A stretch of DNA of 64,000 nt from Yimella sp. cx-51 (GTDB lineage Bacteria > Actinomycetota > Actinomycetes > Actinomycetales > Dermatophilaceae): assembly GCF_017654605.1 (NCBI RefSeq), contig NZ_CP072113.1, forward strand, positions 2,604,001 through 2,668,000. Direction: 5' to 3'. A model generated the notes under the pieces. That model saw only the letters and a list, made by a program, of their open reading frames with translations. It had not been told where the DNA came from and did not search any database. A program made the translations under genes and the position numbers. Shown piece by piece: positions 1 to 9,645 of the stretch; position 1 is the stretch's first letter; every line of letters begins with the position of its first letter.

Positions 1-700
1 CGGTCTTGGAGTTGACGGTGTGGGTGGCGCCGAAGGTCTTGGCCTGTTCCAACTTCCGGTCGTCGACGTCGACGGCGATGATCGTGGTGGCACCAGCCAC
101 CTTGGCGCCGGCGATCGAGGCGTTGCCCACCCCGCCGCAACCGATGACGGCGATCGAGTCGCCGCGACCGACCTGGCCGGTGTTGACGGCGGCACCGAAG
201 CCGGCCATGACGCCACAACCGAGCAGACCTGCCGCCGCAGCGGACGCCGACTCGTCGACCTTGGTGCACTGACCCGCCGCGACGAGGGTCTTCTCGATGA
301 AGGCGCCGATGCCCAGGGCCGGCGACAGCTCAGTGCCGTCGGTCAGCGTCATCTTCTGCTTGGCGTTGGCGGTGTTGAAGCAGTACCACGGCTTGCCCTT
401 GGCGCAGGCGCGGCACTGACCGCAGACCGCACGCCAGTTGAGGATGACGAAATCACCCGGTGCGACATCGGTGACGCCTTCACCGACCGCCTCGACCCGG
501 CCCGCGGCCTCGTGGCCGAGCAGGAACGGGAATTCGTCGTTGATGCCGCCCTCGCGGTAGTGCAGGTCGGTGTGGCACACGCCGCAGGCCTCGACCTTGA
601 CGACAGCCTCACCCGGACCCGGGTCGGGCACGACGATGTCCACGAGTTCAACGGGCGCACCCTTGCTGCGCGCGATGACACCTTTGACGGTTTGGGGCAT
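1..700 (-). CDS. mscR: S-(hydroxymethyl)mycothiol dehydrogenase (3' part outside window)
   Basis: Zinc- and NAD-dependent medium-chain dehydrogenase that oxidises the formaldehyde-mycothiol adduct in the cytoplasm. About 233 N-terminal residues are present and the C-terminus lies beyond position 1. Visible are the catalytic zinc segment [13 protein letters not shown], the GHEAAG motif, the structural-zinc cysteine cluster [15 protein letters not shown] and the Rossmann glycines [10 protein letters not shown]. The opening [19 protein letters not shown] matches the mycothiol-dependent class rather than the glutathione class, and mshA and mshD in the same window support a mycothiol producer. ATG at 700 follows GGAG. 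Generic zinc alcohol dehydrogenase is the alternative. Confidence 0.85.
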   Translation of the reverse strand, partial: MPQTVKGVIARSKGAPVELVDIVVPDPGPGEAVVKVEACGVCHTDLHYREGGINDEFPFLLGHEAAGRVEAVGEGVTDVAPGDFVILNWRAVCGQCRACAKGKPWYCFNTANAKQKMTLTDGTELSPALGIGAFIEKTLVAAGQCTKVDESASAAAAGLLGCGVMAGFGAAVNTGQVGRGDSIAVIGCGGVGNASIAGAKVAGATTIIAVDVDDRKLEQAKTFGATHTVNSKT

Positions 701-780
701 GGACTACTCCTTCTGGCGCGTGGCTGTCACGGGCTCGGGGAACCCGCCTGCACCGACAGCCTAGGCCGAGGATCGGACAT

Positions 781-812
781 GGGAAGAGCCCGGCCGTAGC
801 CGGGCTCTTCCC
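781..812 (-). terminator. Hairpin terminator after the lipoprotein gene
   Basis: A perfect 14-bp inverted repeat, GGGAAGAGCCCGGC and its complement around CGTA. It lies 18 bases past the stop of the leftward lipoprotein gene. There is no U tract on the leftward side; AAAAATT follows on the plus strand. Confidence 0.6.
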
Positions 813-830
813 AAAAATTGTTGGCTTTGC

Positions 831-1382
831 TCAGTGAGCGGCCTTGCTCCCGCTCTCGTCCGCCCGGCTGTCCGGGTGGCTCGGGCTGGCGCTGCCGTAG
901 GGGTACTGGTCGAGGACGACAGGCACCGCGACCTGCTTGCCCTCGCCGTCCTTGGCGGAGAAGGCCACCTGCAGCTGCTCACCGGGAGCGGCGGACGTGG
1001 CCTGGAACGACACCGGCGAAATGGTCGCCTTGTCGTTGCCGTTGGTCTTGCCGTCCAGTCGCACCGACTGCAGCGCGGGCACCTGCACCTTGACGGCCGC
1101 GCCGCCCTGAGGCGTGACGGTGAGCTCCTGCGCCGACTCGGAGGTGTTGGTGACCAGACCCTGGAGGTCGCCCTTGGCGCCCTTGGCGGAGGTCACTACG
1201 AGCACGTTGCTCACCTGGAGCGGGCCGACAGTGGCGATGTTGCCGTCCGAGGGCACGTACTGCATGTCGGTGGTGGGGTCGCTGAGGTAGAAGCAACCGC
1301 TCAACGCAGTGCTCGCCACACCGGCGACCACGGTCGCTCGGGCAGCACGCAGGGCAGCCGGCCGGGAAGTCAGAGGTCGCAT
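831..1382 (-). CDS. Predicted lipoprotein of unknown function
   Basis: A 183-residue secreted lipoprotein. The N-terminus has arginines, a hydrophobic stretch and lipobox LSGC with Cys30, followed by a beta-rich domain of about 130 residues (VSNVLVVTSAKGAKGDLQG, then TPQGGAAVKVQVPALQSVRL). Small actinobacterial lipoproteins of this build are often annotated only as hypothetical, and I recognise no enzymatic motif. The tail is Ser/Asp-rich and ends SKAAH. ATG at 1382 is preferred over an upstream in-frame start because it puts the positive residues directly before the signal peptide. It is divergent from carD. Confidence 0.7.
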   Translation of the reverse strand: MRPLTSRPAALRAARATVVAGVASTALSGCFYLSDPTTDMQYVPSDGNIATVGPLQVSNVLVVTSAKGAKGDLQGLVTNTSESAQELTVTPQGGAAVKVQVPALQSVRLDGKTNGNDKATISPVSFQATSAAPGEQLQVAFSAKDGEGKQVAVPVVLDQYPYGSASPSHPDSRADESGSKAAH

Positions 1383-1570
1383 CACACGTGCATGGTACCG
1401 GTCACGGGTACAGCGCTGCTGCCTGGTCGAGGTAATTCCGCCTGTCCGTCTGCGGACGGCCCCATGACCGTCGTGGACCGGCTGGGAAGAACGCGCGCGA
1501 AGCACGCAGATGGCCCATGTGTCAACCCCTGGACCGCTGGCCGATCACGGCCTCCTGGTGCGCTGACCTG

Positions 1571-1610
1571 CAGAAACGGTTTCTGTGACCCCCGACACCC
1601 GTGATATCCT
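1571..1610 (+). promoter_or_regulatory. Candidate carD promoter with palindrome
   Basis: Perfect palindrome CAGAAAC-G-GTTTCTG (1571-1585), followed by a possible -10 box TATCCT (1605-1610) about 28 bases before the carD ATG. The -35 is poor. CarD-dependent and stress promoters often have weak -35 elements, but this site is inferred only from spacing. Confidence 0.35.
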
Positions 1611-1637
1611 GAGTGTCGCGAAAGGGGCACACAACAC

Positions 1638-2120
1638 ATGATTTTCAAGGTCGGCGAGACGGTCGTTTACCCGCACCACGGAGCGGCACTCATCGAAGAA
1701 ATCAAAGTCCGAACGATCAAGGGCGTGGAGAAGCAGTACCTCGTCCTGAAGGTTGCCCAAGGCGATCTGACGATCGAGGTTCCGGCGGAGAACTGCGACC
1801 TGGTCGGCGTCCGCGATGTCGTCGGCAAGGAGGGCCTGAACCGCGTGTTCGAGGTGCTGCGCGCCGACCACACCGAGGAGCCCACCAACTGGTCGCGCCG
1901 TTACAAGGCGAACCTCGAGAAGCTCGCGTCCGGCGATGTCATCAAGGTGGCCGAGGTCGTCCGCGACCTGTGGCGCCGCGACCAGGACCGTGGGCTGTCC
2001 GCAGGCGAGAAGCGCATGCTGGCCAAGGCTCGTCAGATCCTCGTCTCCGAGCTCGCACTCGCCGAGAAGACGAACGAGGACAAGGCCGAAGCCACCCTCG
2101 ACGAGGTGCTCGCGTCCTGA
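1638..2120 (+). CDS. carD: CarD-family RNA polymerase-binding regulator
   Basis: A 160-residue CarD. The N-terminal RNA polymerase interaction domain (about 1-65) opens [20 protein letters not shown], and the helical DNA-binding domain follows (about 70-160, with [22 protein letters not shown]). CarD binds the beta subunit and stabilises open complexes at rRNA and many housekeeping promoters, and is essential in mycobacteria. Length and motifs match the family closely. A purine-rich GAAAGGGG lies 9-16 bases before the ATG. The isoprenoid gene follows immediately, the usual actinobacterial order carD-ispD-ispF. Confidence 0.95.
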   Translation: MIFKVGETVVYPHHGAALIEEIKVRTIKGVEKQYLVLKVAQGDLTIEVPAENCDLVGVRDVVGKEGLNRVFEVLRADHTEEPTNWSRRYKANLEKLASGDVIKVAEVVRDLWRRDQDRGLSAGEKRMLAKARQILVSELALAEKTNEDKAEATLDEVLAS

Positions 2121-2161
2121 GCACCACCCATGTCGCCAACGACGCCCACGGCTCCGATGCC

Positions 2162-3319
2162 GTGGGCGTCGTCGTCGTGGCAGCGGGTATGGGCACGCGG
2201 CTGGGTGCCGGAATGCCGAAAGCGCTGGTGCAGGTGGGCGGCGAGCCGCTCATCGTCCACGCCGTGCGACGAGCGCATGCGACCGCTGGCCTGCAACAAC
2301 TCGTGGTCGTGGTGCCGGCCGGACACCGCGCCGCGTTCGAGTCGCTCGACCTCGCAGCCGAACTGGTCGACGGCGGCACTGAACGCACCGATTCGGTCGC
2401 GGCCGGGCTGGCCGCGCTCCAGCCGAATATCGAGGTGGTGCTGGTGCATGACGCCGCTCGCGCCTTCGCCCCCGCCTCACTCTTCGACGACGTCGCCCGT
2501 GCCGTGCGCAACGGCGCGGACGCCGTCGTCCCAGGCCTGCCGGTGATCGACACCATCAAGCAGGTCGCGGCCGATGGCCGCGTGGCGGCCACTCCCGATC
2601 GGGCCGGATTGCGCGCGGTCCAGACGCCGCAGGGCTTTCGCCGATCCGCCCTGGACGCCGCGCACGACCACGGACGTCAGGCCACGGACGACGCAGCCCT
2701 GGTCGAGCAGGACGGTGGACACGTGATCGTGATCGACGGCCACCCGGACGCGTTGAAGGTGACCGTGCCCGCCGATCTCGACCTCGCCGCAGCACTCGCG
2801 ACGACGAACTCGAAGGAGTCCTCCGTGCCCTTGCCGTTGCCCGTGCCGCGCACCGGAATCGGCGTCGACGTGCACGCGTACGCCGACGACGACCGAGTGC
2901 TGAGCCTCGCGTGCCTGACCTGGCCCGATGAGCGCGGCATCGAGGGCCACTCCGACGGCGATGTCGCCGCGCACGCGGTCTGTGACGCGCTGCTCGCGGC
3001 TGCCGGGCTGGGCGACCTCGGCACGCAGTTCGGCGTCGACCGACCGGAGATGAGGGGCGCAACGGGCACAGACATGCTCGAGGATGTGCTGAACACCTTG
3101 CACACCAACGGTTTTCGCATCGGAAACGTCAGCGTGCAGATCGTCGGCAACAGGCCGAAGGTCGGCCCTCGCCGGGAGGAGGCCCAGCGCGCGATGTCCG
3201 CAGCACTGGGCGGAGCGCCCGTGTCGGTCTCGGCCACCACCACCGATCACCTCGGATTCCTGGGTCGCGGCGAAGGCATCGGCGCGGTCGCGAACGCACT
3301 CGTCGTCGCCGCTGACTGA
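2162..3319 (+). CDS. ispDF: Bifunctional IspD-IspF in one reading frame (MEP pathway)
   Basis: One uninterrupted frame encodes IspD (2-C-methyl-D-erythritol 4-phosphate cytidylyltransferase, [16 protein letters not shown], residues 1 to about 215) and IspF (2,4-cyclodiphosphate synthase, DVHAY and [17 protein letters not shown] metal motifs, about 225-385). These are two non-consecutive steps of isoprenoid precursor synthesis. No stop separates them. A good AAGGAG (2813-2818) precedes an in-frame GTG at 2825 exactly where IspF begins, so IspF may also be made alone. The 5' end is uncertain: GTG 2162 gives a normal IspD N-terminus, but a CTG at 2117 overlapping the carD stop, with GAGG upstream, would add 15 residues. 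Confidence 0.9.
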   Translation: MGVVVVAAGMGTRLGAGMPKALVQVGGEPLIVHAVRRAHATAGLQQLVVVVPAGHRAAFESLDLAAELVDGGTERTDSVAAGLAALQPNIEVVLVHDAARAFAPASLFDDVARAVRNGADAVVPGLPVIDTIKQVAADGRVAATPDRAGLRAVQTPQGFRRSALDAAHDHGRQATDDAALVEQDGGHVIVIDGHPDALKVTVPADLDLAAALATTNSKESSVPLPLPVPRTGIGVDVHAYADDDRVLSLACLTWPDERGIEGHSDGDVAAHAVCDALLAAAGLGDLGTQFGVDRPEMRGATGTDMLEDVLNTLHTNGFRIGNVSVQIVGNRPKVGPRREEAQRAMSAALGGAPVSVSATTTDHLGFLGRGEGIGAVANALVVAAD

Positions 3320-3344
3320 CAGCACCAAGCTGACTGACAGCACC

Positions 3345-3390
3345 AAAAGGAGCACCCGCGGAGACGATCTTCTCCGCGGGTGCTCCTTTT
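3345..3390. terminator. Bidirectional terminator between ispDF and phoU
   Basis: Long stem AAAAGGAGCACCCGCGGAGA with its complement around CGATC, ending in TTTT on both strands. It serves the two convergent genes. Just before it, CTGACTGACAGCACCAA occurs twice in tandem (3311-3344). Confidence 0.85.
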
Positions 3391-3407
3391 CGCTCGGGTG
3401 AGGTTGC

Positions 3408-4073
3408 TCAGCGCTGCAGACCCTCGTCCGCGTCGCCGTAACGGCCCGTCACCAGGTAGACGATGCGGTTGGCGACCGCGACGGCGTGATCACCGAAGCG
3501 CTCGTAGTAGCGCGAGAGCAACGTCATGTCGACGGCGGTCTCGGTCGGCTGGTCCCAGCCCTCGTCGTGCAGGGCGGCGAAGATCTGCCGGTGCAGGTCG
3601 TCCATCCGGTCGTCCGAGCGCTCGATCTCCAGCGCGGCGTGGACGTCCTTGCTGTCGATCGCGGCACCGGTCTGCTTGGCCAGGTCGATGGCGCATTCCG
3701 ACATCGACTTGATGTTGGGCAGCACAACCTCGGGAACGGCGAGCTTGGGATAGCGCATGCGAGCGATCTTGGCGATGTGACGGGCGAGGTCGCCCATCCG
3801 CTCGATGTCGGATGCCATGTGCATCGCGGTGACGACCATGCGCAGGTCGGTGGCCACCGGCTGCTGGCGGGCGAGGAGGTCGACGGCGAGGTCATCGACC
3901 TCGCGCCGGACGGTGTCGATGTCGTCGTCGGCAGCGATGACGCTCTCGGCGATACCGAGGTCAGCGTTGACCAGCGCTTCGGTGGCGCGCTCGATGGCGA
4001 CACCGACCATCCGGGTCATGAGCACGAGCTGGTCTGAGACACGATCGAGATCGTCGTGGAATGCGTTACGCAT
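3408..4073 (-). CDS. phoU: Phosphate transport regulatory protein PhoU
   Basis: A 221-residue protein of two three-helix PhoU domains, each with its metal-binding signature (DIERMGDLARHI in the first, YYERFGDHAVAVANRI in the second). PhoU links the Pst transporter to the sensor kinase and keeps the Pho regulon off when phosphate is plentiful. It stands divergent from senX3/regX3, as in Streptomyces phoU-phoRP, and about 20 kb from pstSCAB. AAGGA precedes the ATG. A PHO-box-like repeat sits in the divergent region. Confidence 0.93.
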   Translation of the reverse strand: MRNAFHDDLDRVSDQLVLMTRMVGVAIERATEALVNADLGIAESVIAADDDIDTVRREVDDLAVDLLARQQPVATDLRMVVTAMHMASDIERMGDLARHIAKIARMRYPKLAVPEVVLPNIKSMSECAIDLAKQTGAAIDSKDVHAALEIERSDDRMDDLHRQIFAALHDEGWDQPTETAVDMTLLSRYYERFGDHAVAVANRIVYLVTGRYGDADEGLQR

Positions 4074-4179
4074 ACTTGGCTGATTCCTTGTTCGTGGGCG
4101 TGGCCCTGGGCGCGTTGGCTGTGTCGACCCACCATTCTGCCGCAGGTCGCCATCTCCGTCACTGACGGTTGCAGCACCG

Positions 4180-4208
4180 GGTGAACGCCGTCGGACGCTC
4201 AGGTGAAC
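4180..4208. promoter_or_regulatory. PHO-box-like repeat between phoU and senX3
   Basis: GGTGAAC at 4180-4186 and again at 4202-4208, exactly 22 bases apart, which is two 11-bp units with a degenerate middle unit. Actinobacterial PhoP/RegX3 binds direct repeats of GTTCACC spaced 11 bp. Placement in the phoU/sensor-kinase divergent region matches known autoregulation. Confidence 0.65.
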
Positions 4209-4288
4209 AGCAGTTGGACCGCGGTCGCACGGCGCTCACCTGCATGAATGCCGGGTCAGCAGGCGCGTACATTGGCCATGTGTTGGAG

Positions 4289-5446
4289 ATGGTGATCGCT
4301 CTCGGGGCGCTGTGCCTGGGGCTGGTCATCGGGTGGGCGGCCCATCGTCGCCACGCCGGGGTCGACACCGATGACGCGGCCGCTCCCCCGGTCGAGGCAG
4401 ACCGTCCGGCCATCGATCGCCAGGCTGCCGAGGTGCTGGACGCCCTCCGCTCCATCTCCCTGGTCGTTGATGCCAGCGATCGCGTCGTGCGTGCTTCGCC
4501 GTCGGCCACCGCGCTGCGGCTGGTGCGGGGTCAGGAACTCTTGCACGAGGAGCTACGCACCCTGGTGCGCACTGCCCGTCGTGATCACGAACTCCACGAG
4601 GTCGAGCTCGATCTGAGCCGGGGCCTACGCGGCGGGGGCCGGATCACCCTCGGGGTGCGTGTGGCGCCGATGTCCGATCGCCACGTGCTGGTGCTCGTCG
4701 ACGACCGCTCGCAGTCCCGGCGCGTGGAGGAAACACGCCGCGACTTCGTGGTCAACGTGAGCCACGAGCTCAAGACGCCTGTGGCCGGCCTCTCCCTGCT
4801 GTCCGAAGCGGTCGACGATGCCCGCGACGACCCGGCGGCAGTGCACCGGTTCGCGCAGCGGATGCGCACCGAGGCCGACCGGCTCAACCGGTTGGTGCAG
4901 GAAATCGTCGAACTCTCCCGGCTACAGGTGGCCGACACCCTCGACGATCCGCAACGCGTCGACGTCGCGGCGTGCGCGCACGACGCGATCGGACACCTGC
5001 ACCTGCTCGCCGAGGATCGCCAGATCACGATCGTCGGCGACGAGATCGGGCAACGGCGTGCCGAGGTCTTCGGAGACGCCCACCTGATCACCACCGCGAT
5101 CCGCAACCTCATCGAGAACGCCGTCAACTACTCGGCCGCGGGCACCCGGGTTGCGGTGACCGTGCAGGCCACCACCGAACTGGTCAGCGTGGCGGTCAAG
5201 GACGAGGGCCGCGGCATCGCCGTCACCGAACTCGACCGGATCTTCGAGCGCTTCTACCGCATCGATGCTGCCCGCTCGCGTGGCACCGGAGGCACCGGCC
5301 TGGGCCTGGCCATCGTCAAGCACGTCTGCGCCAACCACGGCGGCGAGGTGACGGTGTGGTCCGAGGAAGGTCACGGCTCGACCTTCACCATCCGCCTTCC
5401 CGCAGCAGCGCCCCCTCACGCTCCATCCGCACCGTCCATCCCGTGA
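4289..5446 (+). CDS. senX3: Phosphate-responsive sensor histidine kinase (SenX3/PhoR type)
   Basis: A 385-residue kinase. One N-terminal membrane segment (residues 1-17) is followed by a short PAS-like region, HisKA with SHELKTP (His159), the N box NLIENAVNYS, and ATP-lid boxes DEGRGIA and GTGGTGLGLAIVK. It autophosphorylates and passes phosphate to the adjacent regulator under phosphate limitation. ATG 4289 puts the membrane helix at the start; in-frame GTG 4280 and TTG 4283 are possible. Twelve bases separate it from regX3, so the two are one operon. Confidence 0.9.
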   Translation: MVIALGALCLGLVIGWAAHRRHAGVDTDDAAAPPVEADRPAIDRQAAEVLDALRSISLVVDASDRVVRASPSATALRLVRGQELLHEELRTLVRTARRDHELHEVELDLSRGLRGGGRITLGVRVAPMSDRHVLVLVDDRSQSRRVEETRRDFVVNVSHELKTPVAGLSLLSEAVDDARDDPAAVHRFAQRMRTEADRLNRLVQEIVELSRLQVADTLDDPQRVDVAACAHDAIGHLHLLAEDRQITIVGDEIGQRRAEVFGDAHLITTAIRNLIENAVNYSAAGTRVAVTVQATTELVSVAVKDEGRGIAVTELDRIFERFYRIDAARSRGTGGTGLGLAIVKHVCANHGGEVTVWSEEGHGSTFTIRLPAAAPPHAPSAPSIP

Positions 5447-5457
5447 AAGGTGACGTC

Positions 5458-6141
5458 ATGACCCGCATCCTCCTGGTCGAGGACGAGGAGTCGCTCTCCG
5501 ACCCGTTGTCGTATCTGCTCGGCAAGGAGGGCTACGAGGTCTCCATCGCCGAGACCGGACCCGACGCAGTGGCCGAGTTCGATCGCGCCGGCGCCGATCT
5601 CGTCCTGCTCGACCTGATGCTGCCCGGGCTCTCCGGCACCGAGGTCTGCCGGATCATCCGGCAGAAGTCGAGCGTGCCGATCATCATGCTCACCGCCAAG
5701 GACAGCGAGGTCGACAAGGTCGTCGGCCTCGAGATAGGGGCCGACGACTACGTCACCAAGCCCTACTCCTCCCGTGAGTTGCTGGCCCGCATCAAGGCAG
5801 TGCTGCGCCGGGGCCTGGAACCGGAGGATCTCCTGCCCGCCACCCTGCAGAGCGGGCCGGTGCGGATGGACGTCGAGCGGCACACCGTCGCGGTCAAGGG
5901 TGAACCGGTGTCGTTGCCGCTCAAGGAGTTCGAACTGTTGGAGCTGCTTCTGCGCAACAGCGGTCGGGTGCTCACCCGCGGCCAGCTGATCGACCGCGTG
6001 TGGGGCAGCGACTACGTCGGCGACACCAAGACCCTCGACGTGCACGTCAAGCGGCTGCGCGCCAAGATCGAGGACGACCCCGGCAACCCGACGGTGATCG
6101 TGACGGTCCGCGGCCTGGGTTACAAGTACGAGGGCGCCTGA
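5458..6141 (+). CDS. regX3: OmpR/PhoB-family response regulator (RegX3/PhoP)
   Basis: A 227-residue partner of the upstream kinase. The receiver domain has the acidic pair (VEDE), phospho-acceptor Asp52 (LVLLDLMLPG) and the KP motif (VTKPYSS). The winged-helix DNA-binding domain (about 130-225) ends TVRGLGYKYEGA. It should bind the GTTCACC repeats found at phoU-senX3, at pstS and before the small gene at 38065. AAAGG precedes the ATG. Confidence 0.92.
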   Translation: MTRILLVEDEESLSDPLSYLLGKEGYEVSIAETGPDAVAEFDRAGADLVLLDLMLPGLSGTEVCRIIRQKSSVPIIMLTAKDSEVDKVVGLEIGADDYVTKPYSSRELLARIKAVLRRGLEPEDLLPATLQSGPVRMDVERHTVAVKGEPVSLPLKEFELLELLLRNSGRVLTRGQLIDRVWGSDYVGDTKTLDVHVKRLRAKIEDDPGNPTVIVTVRGLGYKYEGA

Positions 6142-6157
6142 CCTCAGGCCGAAAAAG

Positions 6158-6197
6158 CGCAGTGAGCGGGTCCGAGAAATCGGACCCGCTCACTGCG
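6158..6197. terminator. Bidirectional terminator regX3/gpmA
   Basis: An 18-bp perfect stem (CGCAGTGAGCGGGTCCGA and complement, loop GAAA) between the convergent genes, with an A run on the left that reads as U on the leftward transcript. Confidence 0.85.
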
Positions 6198-6211
6198 TTG
6201 TCGGAAGGTGA

Positions 6212-6955
6212 CTACCGGCCCTGGTTGGCCACTGCGTCCGCGGCAGCCTTGGCCGCCTCGGGATCGAGGTACTTGCCGCCCTCGACCACGGGCTTGAAGT
6301 CGTCGTCGAGTTCGTAGACCAAGGGCATACCGGTGGGGATGTTCAGGCCGACGATGTCGTCATCGGAGATTCCGTCGAGGTGCTTCACCATCGCGCGCAG
6401 GCTGTTGCCGTGAGCGGCCACCAGCACGGTCTTGCCGGCCTTCAGGTCGGGGACGATCGACTCTTCCCAGTAGGGCAGGAAACGCTCGATGACGTCCTTG
6501 AGGCACTCGGTGGCCGGAGCGTCGTCGCCGAGGTCGGCGTAACGCGGGTCGGCGTCCTGGGCAAATTCACTGCCCTTCTCGATCGGCGGCGGCGGGACGT
6601 CGAAGGAACGACGCCAGGTCATGAACTGCTCCTCGCCGAACTCCTCCAGCGTGGCCTTCTTGTCCTTGCCCTGCAGTGCGCCGTAGTGACGCTCGTTGAG
6701 GCGCCAGGAGCGGTGCACCGGAATCCAGTGGCGATCAGCCTTGTCGAGCGCGAGGTGGGCGGTGGTGATGGCGCGGCGCAGCAACGAGGTGTGCACGACA
6801 TCGGGTAGCACATCGGCTTCCTTGAGCAGGACGCCGCCGTTGGCCGCCTCGGCCCGGCCCTTCTCGGTGAGGTCGACGTCGACCCAACCGGTGAAGAGGT
6901 TCTTGGCGTTCCAGTCGGACTCACCGTGACGGAGCAGGACGAGTGTGTAGGTCAT
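6212..6955 (-). CDS. gpmA: 2,3-bisphosphoglycerate-dependent phosphoglycerate mutase
   Basis: A 247-residue glycolytic enzyme interconverting 3- and 2-phosphoglycerate. The catalytic [10 protein letters not shown] carries the phospho-histidine; [24 protein letters not shown] and the second histidine motif [12 protein letters not shown] are all present. Length is typical of the cofactor-dependent family. In actinobacteria it commonly sits beside the YbjN-mshA pair, as here. A TAGGCT box ends 6 bases before the ATG (6962-6967), so the message is probably leaderless. Confidence 0.95.
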   Translation of the reverse strand: MTYTLVLLRHGESDWNAKNLFTGWVDVDLTEKGRAEAANGGVLLKEADVLPDVVHTSLLRRAITTAHLALDKADRHWIPVHRSWRLNERHYGALQGKDKKATLEEFGEEQFMTWRRSFDVPPPPIEKGSEFAQDADPRYADLGDDAPATECLKDVIERFLPYWEESIVPDLKAGKTVLVAAHGNSLRAMVKHLDGISDDDIVGLNIPTGMPLVYELDDDFKPVVEGGKYLDPEAAKAAADAVANQGR

Positions 6956-7011
6956 GCCCTCAGCCTATCGACGCTACGCCGATCGAACAGTGTGTGCCAG
7001 GTACTGGTCGG

Positions 7012-7515
7012 TCACGAACCGGAGCGGTCGAGCAGGTGCCGGAAGGCCTCGAGGTTGCGCGTGGATTCACCCCGGGAGATGCGCCAGTCCCACTCCTTCT
7101 TCATCGAACTGAGGAAACCCAACACCAGCAGGTCGTTGAACGGTTCGTCCGCCGACTGCAGGATCGCGCCGAGTAGACGATCCAGGTAGGCCTCATCCAC
7201 CCCGGCGAGCGGCGCCCGTCCGTAGACGTACACATCACCGCTGCCGTCGATCGAATAGGCCAGACCCGGTAGACGCAGGTTGCGCCGCAGCAAGAACTTG
7301 TAGAACTCCAGGTGGTTCTCGTCCGGTTGCCGGATGACGAACGCACTCGCGGCCAGATCGGTGTCGCCGACGGTCAAGGAGACGACCGTCTTGAGCTTCT
7401 TCTCCCCGGGCAGCGTGACGACGTATTCGTCATCGTGCACCCCCGGCTCCCAGTCGAGTTCGTTGTCGGCCAGCACCCGTTCGAGCGTTGCGACGACCTC
7501 TGCGCGCAGACTCAC
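7012..7515 (-). CDS. YbjN domain-containing protein
   Basis: A 167-residue cytoplasmic protein with a YbjN/type III secretion chaperone-like fold, judged from the pattern [20 protein letters not shown] followed by [16 protein letters not shown]. It is probably a chaperone-like protein; its biochemical role is unknown. The GTG start overlaps the mshA stop (GTGA), so it is translationally coupled to mshA. This pairing recurs in actinobacteria. Confidence 0.8.
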   Translation of the reverse strand: MSLRAEVVATLERVLADNELDWEPGVHDDEYVVTLPGEKKLKTVVSLTVGDTDLAASAFVIRQPDENHLEFYKFLLRRNLRLPGLAYSIDGSGDVYVYGRAPLAGVDEAYLDRLLGAILQSADEPFNDLLVLGFLSSMKKEWDWRISRGESTRNLEAFRHLLDRSGS

Positions 7516-8822
7516 GGCACCACCGCCGCCGGCACGGTCGCGAAGTCGACCACCGTCTCGTACGGGCGGGGTGGCGCGTCACAGGCGTGTCGATAGACAT
7601 CGAACAGGCGGTCAGTCGTGGCATCCCAGGAGAACTTCGCCGCACGCTCGATCGCGTTCTGCGACAACTGTTTACGACGGGTGTCGTCATCGAGCAACTC
7701 AACGAGCACCGAGACCCAGTCGTGCGGATCGCGGGAGTCGACCAAGACTCCGCCGTCGCCGACCGCCGTCGGCAGACCTCCGACATTCGAGGCAACGACA
7801 GGCGTGCCACAGGCCATCGACTCGATCGCCACCAGGCCGAAGGATTCCGAGTGCGAAGGAACGACCGTCAGATCGGCAGCGGCGAACCAACGGGCCAACT
7901 GCGGCCTGGTCTGGGGAGGTACGAATTGCACGACGTCGGCCACGCCGAGTTCGCGCGCCATTGCCTGCAGGGCCCGCGGCTTGTCCATCCCGGACCCGCT
8001 GGGACCACCCAGGATTGCGACCACCGTCCGGTCTCGACGCTCGGGGTGGTCCTGAAGCATCGCCGCGACGGCCCGCACCAAGAGGTCCGGCGCCTTCAGG
8101 GGCTGGAGGCGACCGACGAAGAGCAGCACGTCGGCGTCCTGCGGTAGGCCGAGTTCGGCTCGACACTCGTCCTGGTCTGCTGGTTTGAGCACCTCGAGAT
8201 CGACGCCGGGCGACACCACCCGCACCCGTGCCGGATCGGCGTCGTAGAGGTCGACGAGTTCGCCGGCCTCGGTGTCGGTGTTGGCGATCAGCCAGCTTGC
8301 CACCTTGACCACCTGTTCCTCACCGATTTCCCGACCCTTCGGCTCGGGACGGTCGCCCTCGGCGAGCGCGAGGTTCTTCACCTTGCTCATCGTGTGCATG
8401 GTGTGGACGAGAGGCACGTTCCAGCGGTCAGCCGCGAGCCATCCAACCTGTCCGGAGAGCCAGTAATGGGAGTGCACCAGGTCGTAGTGGCCCTCGGGGC
8501 TGATCGCGACGAAACGCATGACGCCGGCGGCGAAGGCGCACAACTGCCCCGGTAGATCCTCCTTGACCAGTCCCTCGTACGGCCCGGCATCGATGTGCCG
8601 CACGATGACTTTCGGTGCCAGCGCCACCGTGTCGGCCAGGCTTGCCGAGGTGCGCCGGGTGAAGATCTCCACCTCGACGCCGCGCGCACCGAGCCGTTTG
8701 GCGGTCTCGACCACGTAGACGTTGAGGCCGCCTGCATCGCCGGTGCCCGGTTGGTCCAGCGGCGAGGTGTGGACGCTGATCATCGCCACCCTGCGAACCG
8801 GACATCCCGTGGATTCGCTCAT
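7512..8822 (-). CDS. mshA: D-inositol-3-phosphate glycosyltransferase (mycothiol step 1)
   Basis: A GT4 glycosyltransferase of 436 residues that joins GlcNAc from UDP-GlcNAc to 1L-inositol 1-phosphate, the first committed step of mycothiol synthesis. Visible are the N-terminal [18 protein letters not shown] phosphate-binding loop, the [19 protein letters not shown] start of the C-terminal Rossmann domain, and the [18 protein letters not shown] donor site with the E-x7-E glutamates. ATG 8822 lies 6 bases after a CACACT box (leaderless); a GTG at 8828 is less likely. It overlaps the YbjN gene downstream. Confidence 0.93.
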   Translation of the reverse strand: MSESTGCPVRRVAMISVHTSPLDQPGTGDAGGLNVYVVETAKRLGARGVEVEIFTRRTSASLADTVALAPKVIVRHIDAGPYEGLVKEDLPGQLCAFAAGVMRFVAISPEGHYDLVHSHYWLSGQVGWLAADRWNVPLVHTMHTMSKVKNLALAEGDRPEPKGREIGEEQVVKVASWLIANTDTEAGELVDLYDADPARVRVVSPGVDLEVLKPADQDECRAELGLPQDADVLLFVGRLQPLKAPDLLVRAVAAMLQDHPERRDRTVVAILGGPSGSGMDKPRALQAMARELGVADVVQFVPPQTRPQLARWFAAADLTVVPSHSESFGLVAIESMACGTPVVASNVGGLPTAVGDGGVLVDSRDPHDWVSVLVELLDDDTRRKQLSQNAIERAAKFSWDATTDRLFDVYRHACDAPPRPYETVVDFATVPAAVVP

Positions 8823-8828
8823 GCCCAC

Positions 8829-8849
8829 AGTGTGGCACCCGCCTAGGCT
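8829..8849. promoter_or_regulatory. Divergent leaderless promoters, mshA / methyltransferase
   Basis: Rightward -10 TAGGCT (8844-8849) lies 6 bases before ATG 8856. Leftward CACACT (8829-8834) lies 6 bases before mshA ATG 8822. No ribosome-binding site fits in either gap, so both messages should start at the AUG. Confidence 0.55.
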
Positions 8850-8855
8850 GGGCGA

Positions 8856-9644
8856 ATGCGTAGGAAGGGACCGGTAGGTGTGATCACCCGAGGGACCACC
8901 AACCCCAACCGACTACGCCGTTGCGACCGTTGGGTTGTCGCGACGCAGCACTGGCGACTCACCGATCCGGTCGATCCGCCGCTGGTGGTCGACCTCGGCT
9001 ACGGCGCCTCCCCCATCACCGCAGTGGAACTGCACGACCGTCTACGTGTCGTCCGACCCGATGTTCTGGTGGTCGGCCTGGAGATCGATCCTGCCCGCGT
9101 GGCCGTCGCCAAACCGTTGGAACGCGACGGCCTGTCATTCGCGGTGGGTGGTTTCGAGATTCCAGTTCCCGGCGAGGTCGACGTCGTGCGCGCCTTCAAC
9201 GTGCTTCGCCAGTACGACGAGGAGAAGGTGCCCGGCGCGTGGGGCCTTGTGCAACAACGCCTTTCGCCCACCGGGTTGTTCATCGACGGCACCTGCGACG
9301 AGGTCGGCAGGCTGGCGACCTGGGTGGCCATCGAGCGCAACGGGCCGATCAGCCTCACGCTTTCCTGGCGGCTTGCGGGCCTGATGCAGCCGTCGGTCAT
9401 CGCCGAACGGCTACCCAAAGCGCTGATCCATCGCAATGTGCCCGGCGAGCGAATCCATGAGTTGCTCACCCGACTCGACCGGGCGTGGGCGCAGGCTGCG
9501 CCGCATGCGTCCTACGGCGCTCGACAGCGATTTCTGGCCGCCGTCGATCAGCTGCAAAGGGACGGGGTGCCGGTCATCGGCGGTCGGACGCGCCACCGCC
9601 TGGGTGAACTCACCCTCGACTGGACCGCCGTCGCGCCGAACTGA
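8856..9644 (+). CDS. SAM-dependent methyltransferase-like protein
   Basis: A 262-residue class I methyltransferase-like protein. The SAM-binding loop reads [12 protein letters not shown] with the following acidic residue in [11 protein letters not shown], and a [17 protein letters not shown] segment sits where motif IV is expected. The substrate is not predictable. It is divergent from mshA, a conserved neighbour in related genomes, but no link to mycothiol is established. It ends one base short of the convergent manA stop. Confidence 0.7.
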   Translation: MRRKGPVGVITRGTTNPNRLRRCDRWVVATQHWRLTDPVDPPLVVDLGYGASPITAVELHDRLRVVRPDVLVVGLEIDPARVAVAKPLERDGLSFAVGGFEIPVPGEVDVVRAFNVLRQYDEEKVPGAWGLVQQRLSPTGLFIDGTCDEVGRLATWVAIERNGPISLTLSWRLAGLMQPSVIAERLPKALIHRNVPGERIHELLTRLDRAWAQAAPHASYGARQRFLAAVDQLQRDGVPVIGGRTRHRLGELTLDWTAVAPN

Positions 9645-9645
9645 A

